DNA from: Eubacteriaceae bacterium
GTDB lineage: Bacteria > Bacillota > Clostridia > Eubacteriales > Eubacteriaceae
Length of the DNA: 61,964 nucleotides
Direction: 5' to 3'
Assembly: GCA_017405085.1 (NCBI GenBank)
Contig: JAFRBB010000010.1
Location: 1 to 61,964 of the forward strand
Part shown: one piece after another, positions 25,284 to 33,692 of the stretch
Numbering within the stretch: the first letter of the stretch is position 1
Layout: each line of letters opens with the position of its first letter
Translations under genes and position numbers: made by a program
The notes under the pieces: generated by a model
What the model was told of the DNA's origin: nothing
Databases searched by the model: none
What the model saw: the letters and a program-made list of their open reading frames with translations, nothing else

Positions 25284-25392
25284 AAACAGCAAAGCATTTG
25301 TTTGATGAACGGACGGTGTGATGAGCCCAAACGTTCGAAACATTTGTTTGTCCCATAGATTTACATTGATTATAAAAAGTAAGGAGATTAAA

Positions 25393-26046
25393 ATGAAAAA
25401 AGTAGCTTACCATCTTATTGGAAAGATCACATTGATGACGGCTTGTTTGATGATTGCCGCTTTGGCGGGATGTCTTTCTGGCATTGGCGGTTTACGATCT
25501 AATCCTTTTATCACGCAGGCATCGGCGGCCACCGTCACCCCGGCGGGGAGCACCGCGGCGGCAGCTCCCGTGATGATGCTTAAGGCTTATGACGATTTTG
25601 GTTGCGCTTCCGGCAATCAAATGCAATATAAACTCGACATCGATGACGGTTGTGTGAAAGTGAAATCATACTACTATACGGCGACTGATGATCATGATCA
25701 TGATTTTTATCTCGACGCGTCCACCGCGAAAATCGAAGGCAATGCCATTACCTTTACCGGTGTGACGACGGAAGCGGGACAAAATATTTCCGATCGGTTT
25801 ATCGGCATCACCATGACGACAAATGGCAATACCGTTACGATGCAAATCAATCGCAAAGACGCCGGCGCCGGTGCCGGAGACCTTGTTGGAGGTACATACA
25901 CCCTCGCGCCCATTAACTCGGACGCGTATGATGTGCACCATCATGGGCAAACCGTCAAACATGCCAATCAAGGCCATATTGCCCGATATGACGCCGATGA
26001 TCATGATGTGGATGATCACGATGATTTGTATGATCTTGACGATTGA
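25393..26046 (+). CDS. Putative lipoprotein with His/Asp-rich C-terminal tail
   Basis: This 217-residue protein has a signal peptide and lipobox LAGC with Cys27, so it should be membrane-anchored outside the cell. A Ala/Thr/Pro linker (43-60) precedes a beta-rich core with Cys71 and Cys87. Asp/His clusters occur at 99-104 (DDHDHD) and at 178-217, ending ADDHDVDDHDDLYDLDD. Such tails bind divalent metals in other proteins; that is inference here. I recognise no domain family. TAAGGAGATTAAA precedes ATG 25393. A strong terminator follows. Confidence 0.75.
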   Translation: MKKVAYHLIGKITLMTACLMIAALAGCLSGIGGLRSNPFITQASAATVTPAGSTAAAAPVMMLKAYDDFGCASGNQMQYKLDIDDGCVKVKSYYYTATDDHDHDFYLDASTAKIEGNAITFTGVTTEAGQNISDRFIGITMTTNGNTVTMQINRKDAGAGAGDLVGGTYTLAPINSDAYDVHHHGQTVKHANQGHIARYDADDHDVDDHDDLYDLDD

Positions 26047-26089
26047 TCCCACGGCGCATCACCTTAAGATCATTGAAGACATGTAAGGG

Positions 26090-26126
26090 AAAAGCCGCTT
26101 GAGACTGCGAGTCTTAAGCGGCTTTT
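26090..26126 (+). terminator. Terminator after the His/Asp-rich lipoprotein gene
   Basis: AAAAGCCGCTT-AGACT / AGTCT-AAGCGGCTTTT, a near-perfect 17-bp stem with a 3-base loop. It is symmetrical enough to work from both directions. The 26127-26366 gap after it contains nothing I recognise. Confidence 0.9.
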
Positions 26127-26366
26127 GTGTATGGCATCGGGTTTGATTATTGTTTTATCATTTAAACGCGAGATCGGTTGACGGCCGCTCACCTTTTGCC
26201 GGTGCATCAATCTTGCATCTGAAAAAGGAAAATTCGTCTGATTTGGTTGCTTCTCAGATGTGATCTAATTTGTGCGCATCGATGGGAATCGTTGTGTCTG
26301 ACAAGCGTTTTGCTGTTCATTCTCTATTTTGGATACCTTATTGAAGCATTTTAAAGTCAGTTTATG

Positions 26367-26933
26367 TCAAAGGTCATCACGGCGGTAAAGCTTTGGTTTT
26401 TCTGTCATGTCCGGAAAATGTGCGACCGAGAAATCAACAAAGGCATCAATGAGGGCTTTGTCAAAGTTTTTGATAGAAGCGGCGATGATCAATTCCGTCC
26501 CGCTCATGGTGAAAAACCATCCCGTTTCATAAAATCCGTTTTTCAGATAGAACGCGCGGCGGCGTTTCCGTTGTTCCAAGTTGTCACAGGGCTCAAAAGG
26601 GCTTTCGTAATCGAAAAGAAGCGGTTTATCACCGCAATGGGCGATGAGGGCTTTGGCGGCTTTTCCGCCGATGCCGGTCCCGCGTTTTTCGGGAGAAGTG
26701 GCGAAAAAGTTGAGATAAACAAAATCCCCGGCGTCGATGATGACAAAAAATCCCGCGAAGTCTTCCGGGGTGTCATCGGGATATATGCCGAGAATGTCGA
26801 TTGACATGGTTTTTGTCAGCGCCGCGATTTCGTCTATGCTTAAGGGGCGTTCATTATCGGGAAAAGCGGTTTCGTATAGGCGGGTGACTTTGGGAAAATC
26901 CGGGTGGTCAGCTGTGATTTTGTTCAGAAGCAT
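26367..26933 (-). CDS. GNAT-family N-acetyltransferase
   Basis: At 188 residues, a GNAT protein: FVYLNFFATSPEKRGTGIGGKAAKALI carries the acetyl-CoA pyrophosphate loop (RGTGIGG) and RAFYLKNGFYETGWFF is the C-terminal motif. Substrate unknown. ATG 26933 is chosen for CGGAGAAAAACG in front of it; the upstream open frame runs through a repeat and is probably not coding. Convergent with the lipoprotein gene and separated from it by about 320 bases. Confidence 0.85.
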   Translation of the reverse strand: MLLNKITADHPDFPKVTRLYETAFPDNERPLSIDEIAALTKTMSIDILGIYPDDTPEDFAGFFVIIDAGDFVYLNFFATSPEKRGTGIGGKAAKALIAHCGDKPLLFDYESPFEPCDNLEQRKRRRAFYLKNGFYETGWFFTMSGTELIIAASIKNFDKALIDAFVDFSVAHFPDMTEKPKLYRRDDL

Positions 26934-27029
26934 CGTTTTTCTCCGTTTCTTTAGGATAGATTGCCGGAATAACGGGTCTAGGCTGTTGCATCCGGCATGA
27001 TCATTATACATAATGAAGGGATTTTCGGT

Positions 27030-27140
27030 CAAATGATGAATGATGAATGATTTTGGTGGAAACTCAGCCGAGCTGAGTTTCTTATTTTTTGAGGGCCGCG
27101 ATGGAGGTGAGGCTTGTTGGTTTATTGTCATGGGTTCGAT
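27030..27140 (+). repeat. Intergenic repeat with hairpin, includes repeat unit copy B
   Basis: Begins with AATGATGAATGATGAATGA, followed by a perfect hairpin GAAACTCAGC / GCTGAGTTTC (27059-27081) and a T-run, then a second copy of the unit at 25007-25060. The hairpin-plus-T-run looks like a terminator, but no plus-strand gene lies upstream to be terminated, which favours an inserted repeat. Similar AATGAATAATGAAT starts occur at 53.6, 56.9 and 58.0 kb. Confidence 0.65.
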
Positions 27141-27200
27141 AAAAAAGTCATAAATGTGAATTTTGTTTATTTTTTAACGGATTTTTAACGTTTTTTTCGC

Positions 27201-27315
27201 TATAATGGGAAATAAGCTCGGTTTTAAAAGGCGAAGGATGTTGAAGATGCCGCGGATTTTCTAAAAAATGACATCTTTCAGGATAGAATTCCATCCGCAC
27301 CCCTTTTAAAACGAC
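27201..27315 (+). ncRNA. Structured leader or small RNA candidate
   Basis: A TATAAT at 27201-27206 is followed by nested inverted repeats: GTTTTAAAAGG (27221-27231) with CCTTTTAAAAC (27302-27312); GGATG (27236-27240) with CATCC (27292-27296); and GAAGATG (27243-27249) with CATCTTTC (27272-27279). A second TATAAT lies at 27327-27332 before the next gene. The nested arms suggest a folded RNA of about 100 bases. It matches no class I know. Confidence 0.4.
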
Positions 27316-27399
27316 CGATAATCGGCTATAATAAGGAAAATTCAGATCATTGATCGATCATAAAGATCATCAACTTTTTCAACACAGGAGGAACCAACC

Positions 27400-27690
27400 A
27401 TGAGTGAAGAAAAAAAATTCCATTTTGCCAGCGAAACGGCCATCGGCTACATTGAAGGCGATCTCCATTTATTCATTGATGGTACAGAGCTTGACGGGAC
27501 ATTCGACATGGGCGACGCGAAAATGCGTTTGCGTGAAGGACATTATGAAAATGATCACTTCTCGGGTAATTTCAGCGAAACGGTGTTGTTTACCCCCGTT
27601 GAAGGCACCATTGAAGGTCAGATTGAAGGCGAGGATTGTACGTTGACGATGACCACTGGTTTTGGTACCCGTGTCATGAAGAGCGTCTAA
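27400..27690 (+). CDS. Uncharacterised 96-residue protein
   Basis: I do not recognise a family. The 96-residue, acidic product has no signal peptide or membrane segment. It appears beta-rich and somewhat repetitive, with several ExxxGxxxG-type turns (YIEGDLHL, ELDGTFDM, HFSGNF, PVEGTIEGQIEGEDC). This resembles small beta-sandwich or lipocalin-like domains, but only loosely. ACAGGAGGAACCAACC is a strong ribosome binding site and a terminator follows, so it is likely a real single-gene unit. Confidence 0.7.
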   Translation: MSEEKKFHFASETAIGYIEGDLHLFIDGTELDGTFDMGDAKMRLREGHYENDHFSGNFSETVLFTPVEGTIEGQIEGEDCTLTMTTGFGTRVMKSV

Positions 27691-27724
27691 GGCAAAACCT
27701 CAAGTCAATTTCAGTCTCTCGATG

Positions 27725-27755
27725 AAACCCGGCTTTGTCCGGGTTTTATCTTTTG
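27725..27755 (+). terminator. Terminator after the 96-residue ORF
   Basis: Perfect 8-bp stem AAACCCGG / CCGGGTTT with CTTTGT loop, followed by TTATCTTTT. Confidence 0.85.
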
Positions 27756-27886
27756 TGTTTTGCGGTTTATCACCGGGTTTGTTTATGGTAAAATAAATAG
27801 ACATTCTTAATCCGACAGAGGTTTGTCATCGAATGGACATGACCCATTAGCGCGCATTCTGTCAAAAGGAGAAAGGGGCACCGATC

Positions 27887-28684
27887 ATGAAGATTCTTGC
27901 CGTTGAGGATGAAGTTATCCTGCTAAAGCATCTCACGGGCCGGCTTCACGAGGTTTTGCCCGAGGCCGACATCTTGGCCTTTGACAATGCTGACGATGTG
28001 TTGGCTGTTTTGCCCGAAACGAAAGCGGACATCGCTTTTTTGGACATTGCCATCGGCGACATGAACGGGGTGGAACTAGCCAAACAGCTGAAAGCCGCAA
28101 ATCCCCGCTGTGATATTGTCTTTTGCACCGGTTATTCCGATTACGCGATTTCGGCTTTTCATTTGGGTGCCAGCGATTATTTGATGAAGCCCATCACCGC
28201 CGATAAAATCAAACATGCTTTATCTCATTTGCGCCATCACCATGCCTTAGACCTGATGGGTGAGGGGGTTTATATCCGATGTTTCGGCGAATTTGAAGTC
28301 TTTGATCACGGTGAGCCGATGATGACATTGACCAAACGCGCCAAGGAGCTTTTGGCCTATCTGGTGGATAAGGCCGGGGCCGTTTGCACGTCGGCCGACA
28401 TCAACCATCATCTTTTTCGTAACTGTTCCGAATCTTATCTTCGGGTGGTGAAAAAAGATTTGATCAAGTGTCTTTCGGACTTCGGCCGAGATGATATTTT
28501 GATTCAAGGCTGGGGCAAGCTGGGCGTCAACCGGGATAAGGTTCGATGCGATTATTTTGACTATCTGGACGGCAATCCCGTTGCGATCAATCAATTTAAA
28601 GGGGATTATATGCGGCAATACCCCTGGGCGGCTGCGACGTTGTCCCGGTTGATGAAGGGCGATGGGAGTCATGATGAAGGATGA
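27887..28684 (+). CDS. Response regulator with SARP-like winged-helix output
   Basis: At 265 residues: receiver domain (1-118) with Asp8, phosphoacceptor Asp53 (AFLDIAIGDMNG) and KPITADKI; then a winged helix (about 128-225) whose pattern RAKELLAYLVDKAGAVCTS resembles the DNA-binding half of SARP-type regulators rather than OmpR. No full bacterial transcriptional activation domain follows. AAAAGGAGAAAGGGG lies before the ATG. Its stop overlaps the kinase start as ATGA. The pair is the third two-component system of the window. Confidence 0.87.
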   Translation: MKILAVEDEVILLKHLTGRLHEVLPEADILAFDNADDVLAVLPETKADIAFLDIAIGDMNGVELAKQLKAANPRCDIVFCTGYSDYAISAFHLGASDYLMKPITADKIKHALSHLRHHHALDLMGEGVYIRCFGEFEVFDHGEPMMTLTKRAKELLAYLVDKAGAVCTSADINHHLFRNCSESYLRVVKKDLIKCLSDFGRDDILIQGWGKLGVNRDKVRCDYFDYLDGNPVAINQFKGDYMRQYPWAAATLSRLMKGDGSHDEG

Positions 28685-30120
28685 AAGATATCACCATGCA
28701 TGATCGAACGACGTTTTTTCAAAATCAAAACAAGACCTTTCAAGCTGTGGTCTTCGCCATTATGGCTTGTCTGATTCCGGTCTGCCTTATCGTGGCGGCG
28801 CAAAATAATATTTTTCGCAACAGCTATGTGTGTGTGGGCAATCTGACGACTATGGCCGGCCTCGTTTTTTTGACGGCGCTCTCGGGCTATTTGTTAAAAA
28901 AGTCCGATGGGAAGAATCCGGCGTCGCGTTATTTTACGCTGTTTCTTCTGTCGATTTATCTTACACTTTTTCTGGTTTCGCTGACCTACAGCTTCTATCA
29001 GCTTCCGAATCATGTGGAATGGCTCACCGGGATCACGACCGTGTCATATTTTGGCTCTTTTTTCATTTTGCTGACGCTGTGGCTTTATCAAAAGCAGTTT
29101 CTTGAGGAGACCCGTGTAACCCGCGCCGTCACGGTGCTGATGGTCGTTGCGCTGATGCTGTACGCTTTCGCGCTGATTGTCAATTTGCGCGAGCCCATCG
29201 TTTTTCGGTATACCGCTGAGGGGGTGTTGTCCCCAGATATTCCGGATTATTACAGCATATTCACGGGGCTTTTTTGTCTGTTGCTTTTGTGCGTCGCCAC
29301 CTTTAGCTCCAATTTGAGCTTCAGTCGGAAGTTTTCTTTTTTCAGCTGTATTTTTGTGCCGGTTCTGTTTACGATTCTGTTTGTCAATCCGAATTTGATT
29401 TACCAAAGTCCGGATTTTTGGGGCATTCTGAACACAACGTTTTTGCTGCCGTTGTGTCTGCTTTTTTTCAATGTCCATGACGCTTTGGAAAAGGATGTGC
29501 TTCGTCATGAGAAGGAGGAGACGCAGCTTCGCCTTTCGGCGATGATCTCTCAAATGCAGCCTCATTTTCTCTATAATGCTTTGGCGGTCATTGAGGCGCT
29601 TTGCGAAACCGATCCAAAGCTTGCCGCCGAGGCCACCAATACTTTCGCGCATTATCTCCGTGAAAATATGGATTTTGCCGACAAGGCCAGTCCGATTTCT
29701 TTCTCAGAGGAGTTGAAGCATATTGAAAAGTATGTTTGGCTTGAGACACTTCGGTTTCCCAATAAGTTAAGGGTTGAGTATGACATCGCTTGTACGGCTT
29801 TTCCGGTGCCGGCGCTGTCGGTTCAGCCAATGGTGGAAAACGCCATTAAGCACGGCATCTGCAAGAGCAAACACGGCGGGACGGTTCGCCTCTCGACCGT
29901 TGAGACGGATTCGGCCTACCGCATTGTCGTCGCCGACGACGGCAAGGGCTTTGACCCGCAGGGGATTTTGGCCGAAGGCGGCAGACATTTGGGGATTGCG
30001 AACACGCGCTACCGCGTCGGGCAGATGGTGGACGGCAGCCTGGAGATTGAAAGCCGGCCCGGGGAGGGCACGGCAGTGACCATCACCGTTCCCAAGCAAA
30101 AATGGAAGACGCAATCGTGA
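28681..30120 (+). CDS. Sensor histidine kinase, LytS/YesM type (His_kinase family)
   Basis: At 479 residues: about seven or eight membrane segments fill residues 20-265 (e.g. 22-40, 54-72, 84-103, 122-137, 148-168, 192-210, 248-264). The kinase core starts with QMQPHFLYNAL, whose His295 is the phosphoacceptor of the His_kinase family, and continues into an ATPase domain with PMVENAIKHGI and VADDGKGFDPQG. The multi-spanning sensor resembles 7TM receptor kinases, so the signal may be lipid-soluble or sensed in the membrane. Translationally coupled to the response regulator upstream. Confidence 0.9.
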   Translation: MKDITMHDRTTFFQNQNKTFQAVVFAIMACLIPVCLIVAAQNNIFRNSYVCVGNLTTMAGLVFLTALSGYLLKKSDGKNPASRYFTLFLLSIYLTLFLVSLTYSFYQLPNHVEWLTGITTVSYFGSFFILLTLWLYQKQFLEETRVTRAVTVLMVVALMLYAFALIVNLREPIVFRYTAEGVLSPDIPDYYSIFTGLFCLLLLCVATFSSNLSFSRKFSFFSCIFVPVLFTILFVNPNLIYQSPDFWGILNTTFLLPLCLLFFNVHDALEKDVLRHEKEETQLRLSAMISQMQPHFLYNALAVIEALCETDPKLAAEATNTFAHYLRENMDFADKASPISFSEELKHIEKYVWLETLRFPNKLRVEYDIACTAFPVPALSVQPMVENAIKHGICKSKHGGTVRLSTVETDSAYRIVVADDGKGFDPQGILAEGGRHLGIANTRYRVGQMVDGSLEIESRPGEGTAVTITVPKQKWKTQS

Positions 30121-30341
30121 TGTCGGCGCGACCGGCGCATGAGAATGTCCGTACGGTTTTATAAAAATCTAAGTTTTTGATGCTTAGTTATTAATTGAAA
30201 TTTGTGCTTTCTTGGATTTCTCAACACGTATGCTGTCTGCCATAGATGGAGTCTGGGGGAGACGGAAGGTTTTTCGCGACACAGCATTGTTTTGACGCGA
30301 TTCGCCAATTTTCTTTATTTAATATGCCAGAGGTGATCCGA

Positions 30342-31223
30342 ATGTTGCTTCGACAAATTCAGCATTTTCAAAAGGTGGTTCAGGAAAACAGCTTTACCAA
30401 AGCAGCGGCCCTTTGCCATATTTCCCAATCGGGCATTTCTCAATCGATTAAAGCCTTGGAGGATGAAATCGGCGTCAAGCTACTCCTTCGGAAAAACAGA
30501 AGCTTTGAATTGACTGAGGCAGGCGAGCATTTTTATAAGAAAAGTCTGGTCATTCATGCCGATTTGTTGCAATTGTGTCGAGAGACGGCGCGTATCGCTC
30601 AAAAAGACACCGAGCATTTGGCTTTAGGGGTGCTTTCGACGTACAGCGGAGACGCGTTTAATCGCGCAATTGCGTCTTTTTCGGAAAAATATCCTTCTGT
30701 TGATATAAGCGTCGTCAGCGGCAACCATGAAGTTCTTTATGATGGATTGCGCCTTGACAGGATTGACCTCGCGTTAAATGACCAACGCAGGGCTTTTTCC
30801 GATGAATACGAAAATCTTGTGCTGATGGATACCATTTGCTATGTGGAAATGGCAGCGCATCATCCTTTGGCAAAGTTGGACACCGTAAACATAGACGCTT
30901 TGAAAAATACGCCGTGTATTCTTGTGGCAACGCCAGAACAGCAGGAAGAGGAACAAAAATATTATCGGGACATCATTGGATTTAATGGCGATTTTCTTTT
31001 CGCAGATACGCTTCAGGCGGCACGGGTCATGGTTGTTTCCAATCGCGGGATGATGCCGGTGGAAGGCACCGGGCATGATTCTTTTTTCGGCGCGACACTC
31101 AAGCGAATCCCATTAATCCGGAATGATCGTCATATTCTGAGGAAATACTGCGCATTTTGGAAAAAAGACAATTCCGGTTTTTTTGTAGAGGAATTCGCGA
31201 AGATTTTAAAGTCGATGTTTTAG
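30342..31223 (+). CDS. LysR-family transcriptional regulator
   Basis: At 293 residues: N-terminal winged helix MLLRQIQHFQKVVQENSFTK with helix-turn-helix ISQSGISQSIKALEDEIGVKL, then an effector-binding domain (about 90-290). ATG 30342 is chosen for AGAGGTG 7 bases before it; the frame is open further upstream. LysR regulators often control adjacent redox genes; the flavodoxin cluster begins 445 bases downstream on the same strand, so a regulatory link is plausible but unproven. Confidence 0.92.
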   Translation: MLLRQIQHFQKVVQENSFTKAAALCHISQSGISQSIKALEDEIGVKLLLRKNRSFELTEAGEHFYKKSLVIHADLLQLCRETARIAQKDTEHLALGVLSTYSGDAFNRAIASFSEKYPSVDISVVSGNHEVLYDGLRLDRIDLALNDQRRAFSDEYENLVLMDTICYVEMAAHHPLAKLDTVNIDALKNTPCILVATPEQQEEEQKYYRDIIGFNGDFLFADTLQAARVMVVSNRGMMPVEGTGHDSFFGATLKRIPLIRNDRHILRKYCAFWKKDNSGFFVEEFAKILKSMF

Positions 31224-31667
31224 ATGTATTGGAAAGCCGTTTTTTCTGGCAAGCTCATAAATGCATTTTAATTTTAAATGTTCACTTCTCACTATTTCAT
31301 ATTAATTTCACTTATCTAAAACCCTTTTAATTTGAATTGATTCATTGATCTGAAGGATTTATAATATAATTAATCAGTAGATTATAAAGATAATAAAAGC
31401 AATTTCATTTGTCTGATTCATGATTAAGAGATGCATGATGCCAATCATGTCGTTCTCTAAATCTTATCATGATTTGAAATTTATCCGTCAAATAGAAAAT
31501 ATATAGCAGATTCAATGGCGGCAGCGATTCGAACGTTTTTTAGTACTTAAAAAATATTATTTACGAAAGTTAGCATTTATAAAGCGATGCTGTTTGAGAT
31601 GTTTGATGTAAAAAAATGGTTTACGTAAAAGAAAAATAAACCAAAACGATTATCCAGGAGGACAAAA
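31224..31667. other. AT-rich intergenic region upstream of the flavodoxin cluster
   Basis: About 70% A+T with no supported reading frame. TATAAT-like words occur near 31362 and 31380. A perfect 10-bp palindrome TTTACGTAAA lies at 31620-31629, 38 bases before the flavodoxin start, and TTTACG also occurs near 31560. These could be regulator sites; I cannot assign them. Confidence 0.4.
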
Positions 31668-32183
31668 ATGGCTAATAATTTGATTATGTATTATTCGAGA
31701 ACCGGCGAAAATTACGTCAACGGCAGTGTGAAAACCCTGGCAAAAGGCAATACGAAATATTGCGCGGAATTTATTCAAAATGCCGTTGGCGGCGATTTGT
31801 TTGAGATAGAAACTGTCAAAGATTACCCTGCTGATTATTTTGCTTGTATTGATGAAGCCAAGGCGGAGCTTCAGCAAAAGGCGCGTCCGAAACTCAAACA
31901 ATATCTGGATCACTTTGACAATTACGACAATATCTTTCTTTGCGGTCCCTGTTGGTGGGGATTATTCCCGATGGCAATCTATACGCAGGTTGAAAAATTA
32001 GATTGGAACGGAAAACACGTTAACGTACTCGTGACCCATGAAGGCAGCGGTCTCGGCGCCTGCGAAAGAGACATTAAAAAAACCTGTGACGGAGCGGTTT
32101 TCGGAAAAGCCTTAGCGATTCATGGTGCGGAAGCTCCTGAATCGGAAAAAACGGTAGGTGACTGGGCAAAATCACAAGTGTAA
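31668..32183 (+). CDS. Flavodoxin-family protein
   Basis: At 171 residues. The FMN phosphate-binding loop is YYSRTGENYVNG (residues 8-19), with the isoalloxazine-stacking loop around CGPCWWGLFPMAIYT (about 84-98) and VTHEGSGLGACERD near 123. The family (flavodoxin_4-like) carries electrons or reduces small substrates such as quinones. CCAGGAGGACAAAA precedes the ATG. It is closely related in layout to the lipoprotein flavodoxin at 33.7 kb, which suggests duplication. Confidence 0.88.
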   Translation: MANNLIMYYSRTGENYVNGSVKTLAKGNTKYCAEFIQNAVGGDLFEIETVKDYPADYFACIDEAKAELQQKARPKLKQYLDHFDNYDNIFLCGPCWWGLFPMAIYTQVEKLDWNGKHVNVLVTHEGSGLGACERDIKKTCDGAVFGKALAIHGAEAPESEKTVGDWAKSQV

Positions 32184-32443
32184 TACATTCTTATTTGTCA
32201 TGACCATTGGGGATAAAGCGTAAAAAACGGACTTTTTAGACAGCAAGTTTATGAAGTGATTTTGGAAGCATCTTCCATGGGAGAAAGATTTTCAAAAAGT
32301 CGGAGTTATGAATCTTACTGTTGATCACAACTTGGAATCCTTGTCCGGGAAATGTCGTGTGTCTCAGATATTATAAAACGGAATTTTCTTAATGATGAAT
32401 CAAAGCAGATAATCAATATGTGGTCAGGTTGGAGGCAATATAG

Positions 32444-32812
32444 ATGAACGATAAAGAACAGATGATCAAGCTCTATCATGATATGTATACTGCGATGATT
32501 AACAAAGACGAAAGGGAACTGATGCGTGTTCATGATGATTCCTTCGTATTGATTCATATGACGGGCATGCGTCAATGTAAAGGCGAGTATATTCGCGCGA
32601 TTCTGGACGGCACGCTCAACTATTTTTCAGAAGAAACCGACCACATCGAAATCGATCTGATTAGAGATACGGCGGTGATGACCGGCTGTTCAAAAGTTAC
32701 TGCGGCTGTTTTCGGAGGGGAAAGACATACCTGGCGGTTGGCTCTCCGCCTCGATGCCATGAAGGAACGAAACCAATGGAAATTAACTCAGGCTCAAGCT
32801 TCCACGTGGTAA
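32444..32812 (+). CDS. NTF2-like/SnoaL-type small protein
   Basis: At 122 residues with the order helix-helix-beta sheet of NTF2-like folds: IKLYHDMYTAMINKDERELMRV, then DDSFVLIHMTGMRQCKGEYIRAI. DUF4440/SnoaL members include small enzymes and binding proteins. No catalytic residues can be assigned. GGTTGGAGGCAATATAG precedes the ATG. The gene is 31 bases upstream of the SDR gene and likely in its operon. Confidence 0.75.
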   Translation: MNDKEQMIKLYHDMYTAMINKDERELMRVHDDSFVLIHMTGMRQCKGEYIRAILDGTLNYFSEETDHIEIDLIRDTAVMTGCSKVTAAVFGGERHTWRLALRLDAMKERNQWKLTQAQASTW

Positions 32813-32843
32813 AAGATAAAAAGAAGTGTAAAGGACAATTCAA

Positions 32844-33677
32844 ATGAAAAAAGATGTTATGATCGTCACCGGCGCCGGACAAATAGGCATGGCCATTGCC
32901 AGAAGAATTGGTTTTGATAAAAAAATCATCCTAGGCGATAAAAACGTAAAAAACGCCGAGTCCATCGGAAAAACGATGAATGACGCAGGCTTTGACGTTG
33001 TGCCCTTTGAAATGGATTTATCATCGAGAGCATCTATACGGGCCATCATCGCAAAAGCCAAAGAATATGGCGAGATCAAATATTTGGTTAATGCCGCCGG
33101 CGTCTCTCCGTCTCAGGCACCGGTTGAGGCCATTCTTGCCGTCGATCTCTATGGGACGGCGGTGCTTTTGGAGGAAATGGGAAAAGTCATCGCCGAAGGA
33201 GGCGCAGGCGTGACCATATCTAGCCAGTCGGGGTGGCGTATGCCGCAGCTCACGCCGGAAGAAGACAGACAATTGGCGATGACGCCTTCCGAAAAACTTC
33301 TTGATTTGGACATATTAAAACCGGAAAACATCAAGGATACGCTTCACGCATATCAGTTGGCGAAACGCTGCAATGAAAAGCGCGTCATGTATGAATGCGT
33401 TCGCTGGGGTGAACGCGGCGCACGGCTCAACGCCATTGCCCCCGGCATTATTGTGACGCCGCTGGCCGTTGACGAATTCAATGGTCCTCGGGGTGAGTTC
33501 TATCAAAATATGTTTGCTAAATGTCCAGCCGGAAGGCCGGGAACAGCAGACGAAATGGCCAATATAGCCGAACTGCTGATGGGCGACACCGGCGCTTTCA
33601 TTACCGGTTCCACTTTCCTTGCCGATGGAGGAGCAACGGCATCCTACTATTACGGACCCTTACAGCCAGAATTCTAA
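32844..33677 (+). CDS. Short-chain dehydrogenase/reductase
   Basis: At 277 residues, a classical SDR. The cofactor motif is TGAGQIG (9-15), NAAG is at 83-86, a catalytic Ser is near 126-129 (TISSQSG), and YxxxK is Tyr170-x3-Lys174. The C-terminus FITGSTFLADGGATASYYYG is typical. An insertion of about 30 residues between the Ser and Tyr (131-165) is longer than usual and probably forms a substrate lid. Substrate unknown. AAAGGACAATTCAA provides the ribosome binding site. Confidence 0.9.
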   Translation: MKKDVMIVTGAGQIGMAIARRIGFDKKIILGDKNVKNAESIGKTMNDAGFDVVPFEMDLSSRASIRAIIAKAKEYGEIKYLVNAAGVSPSQAPVEAILAVDLYGTAVLLEEMGKVIAEGGAGVTISSQSGWRMPQLTPEEDRQLAMTPSEKLLDLDILKPENIKDTLHAYQLAKRCNEKRVMYECVRWGERGARLNAIAPGIIVTPLAVDEFNGPRGEFYQNMFAKCPAGRPGTADEMANIAELLMGDTGAFITGSTFLADGGATASYYYGPLQPEF

Positions 33678-33692
33678 AAGGGAGACTTGAAC

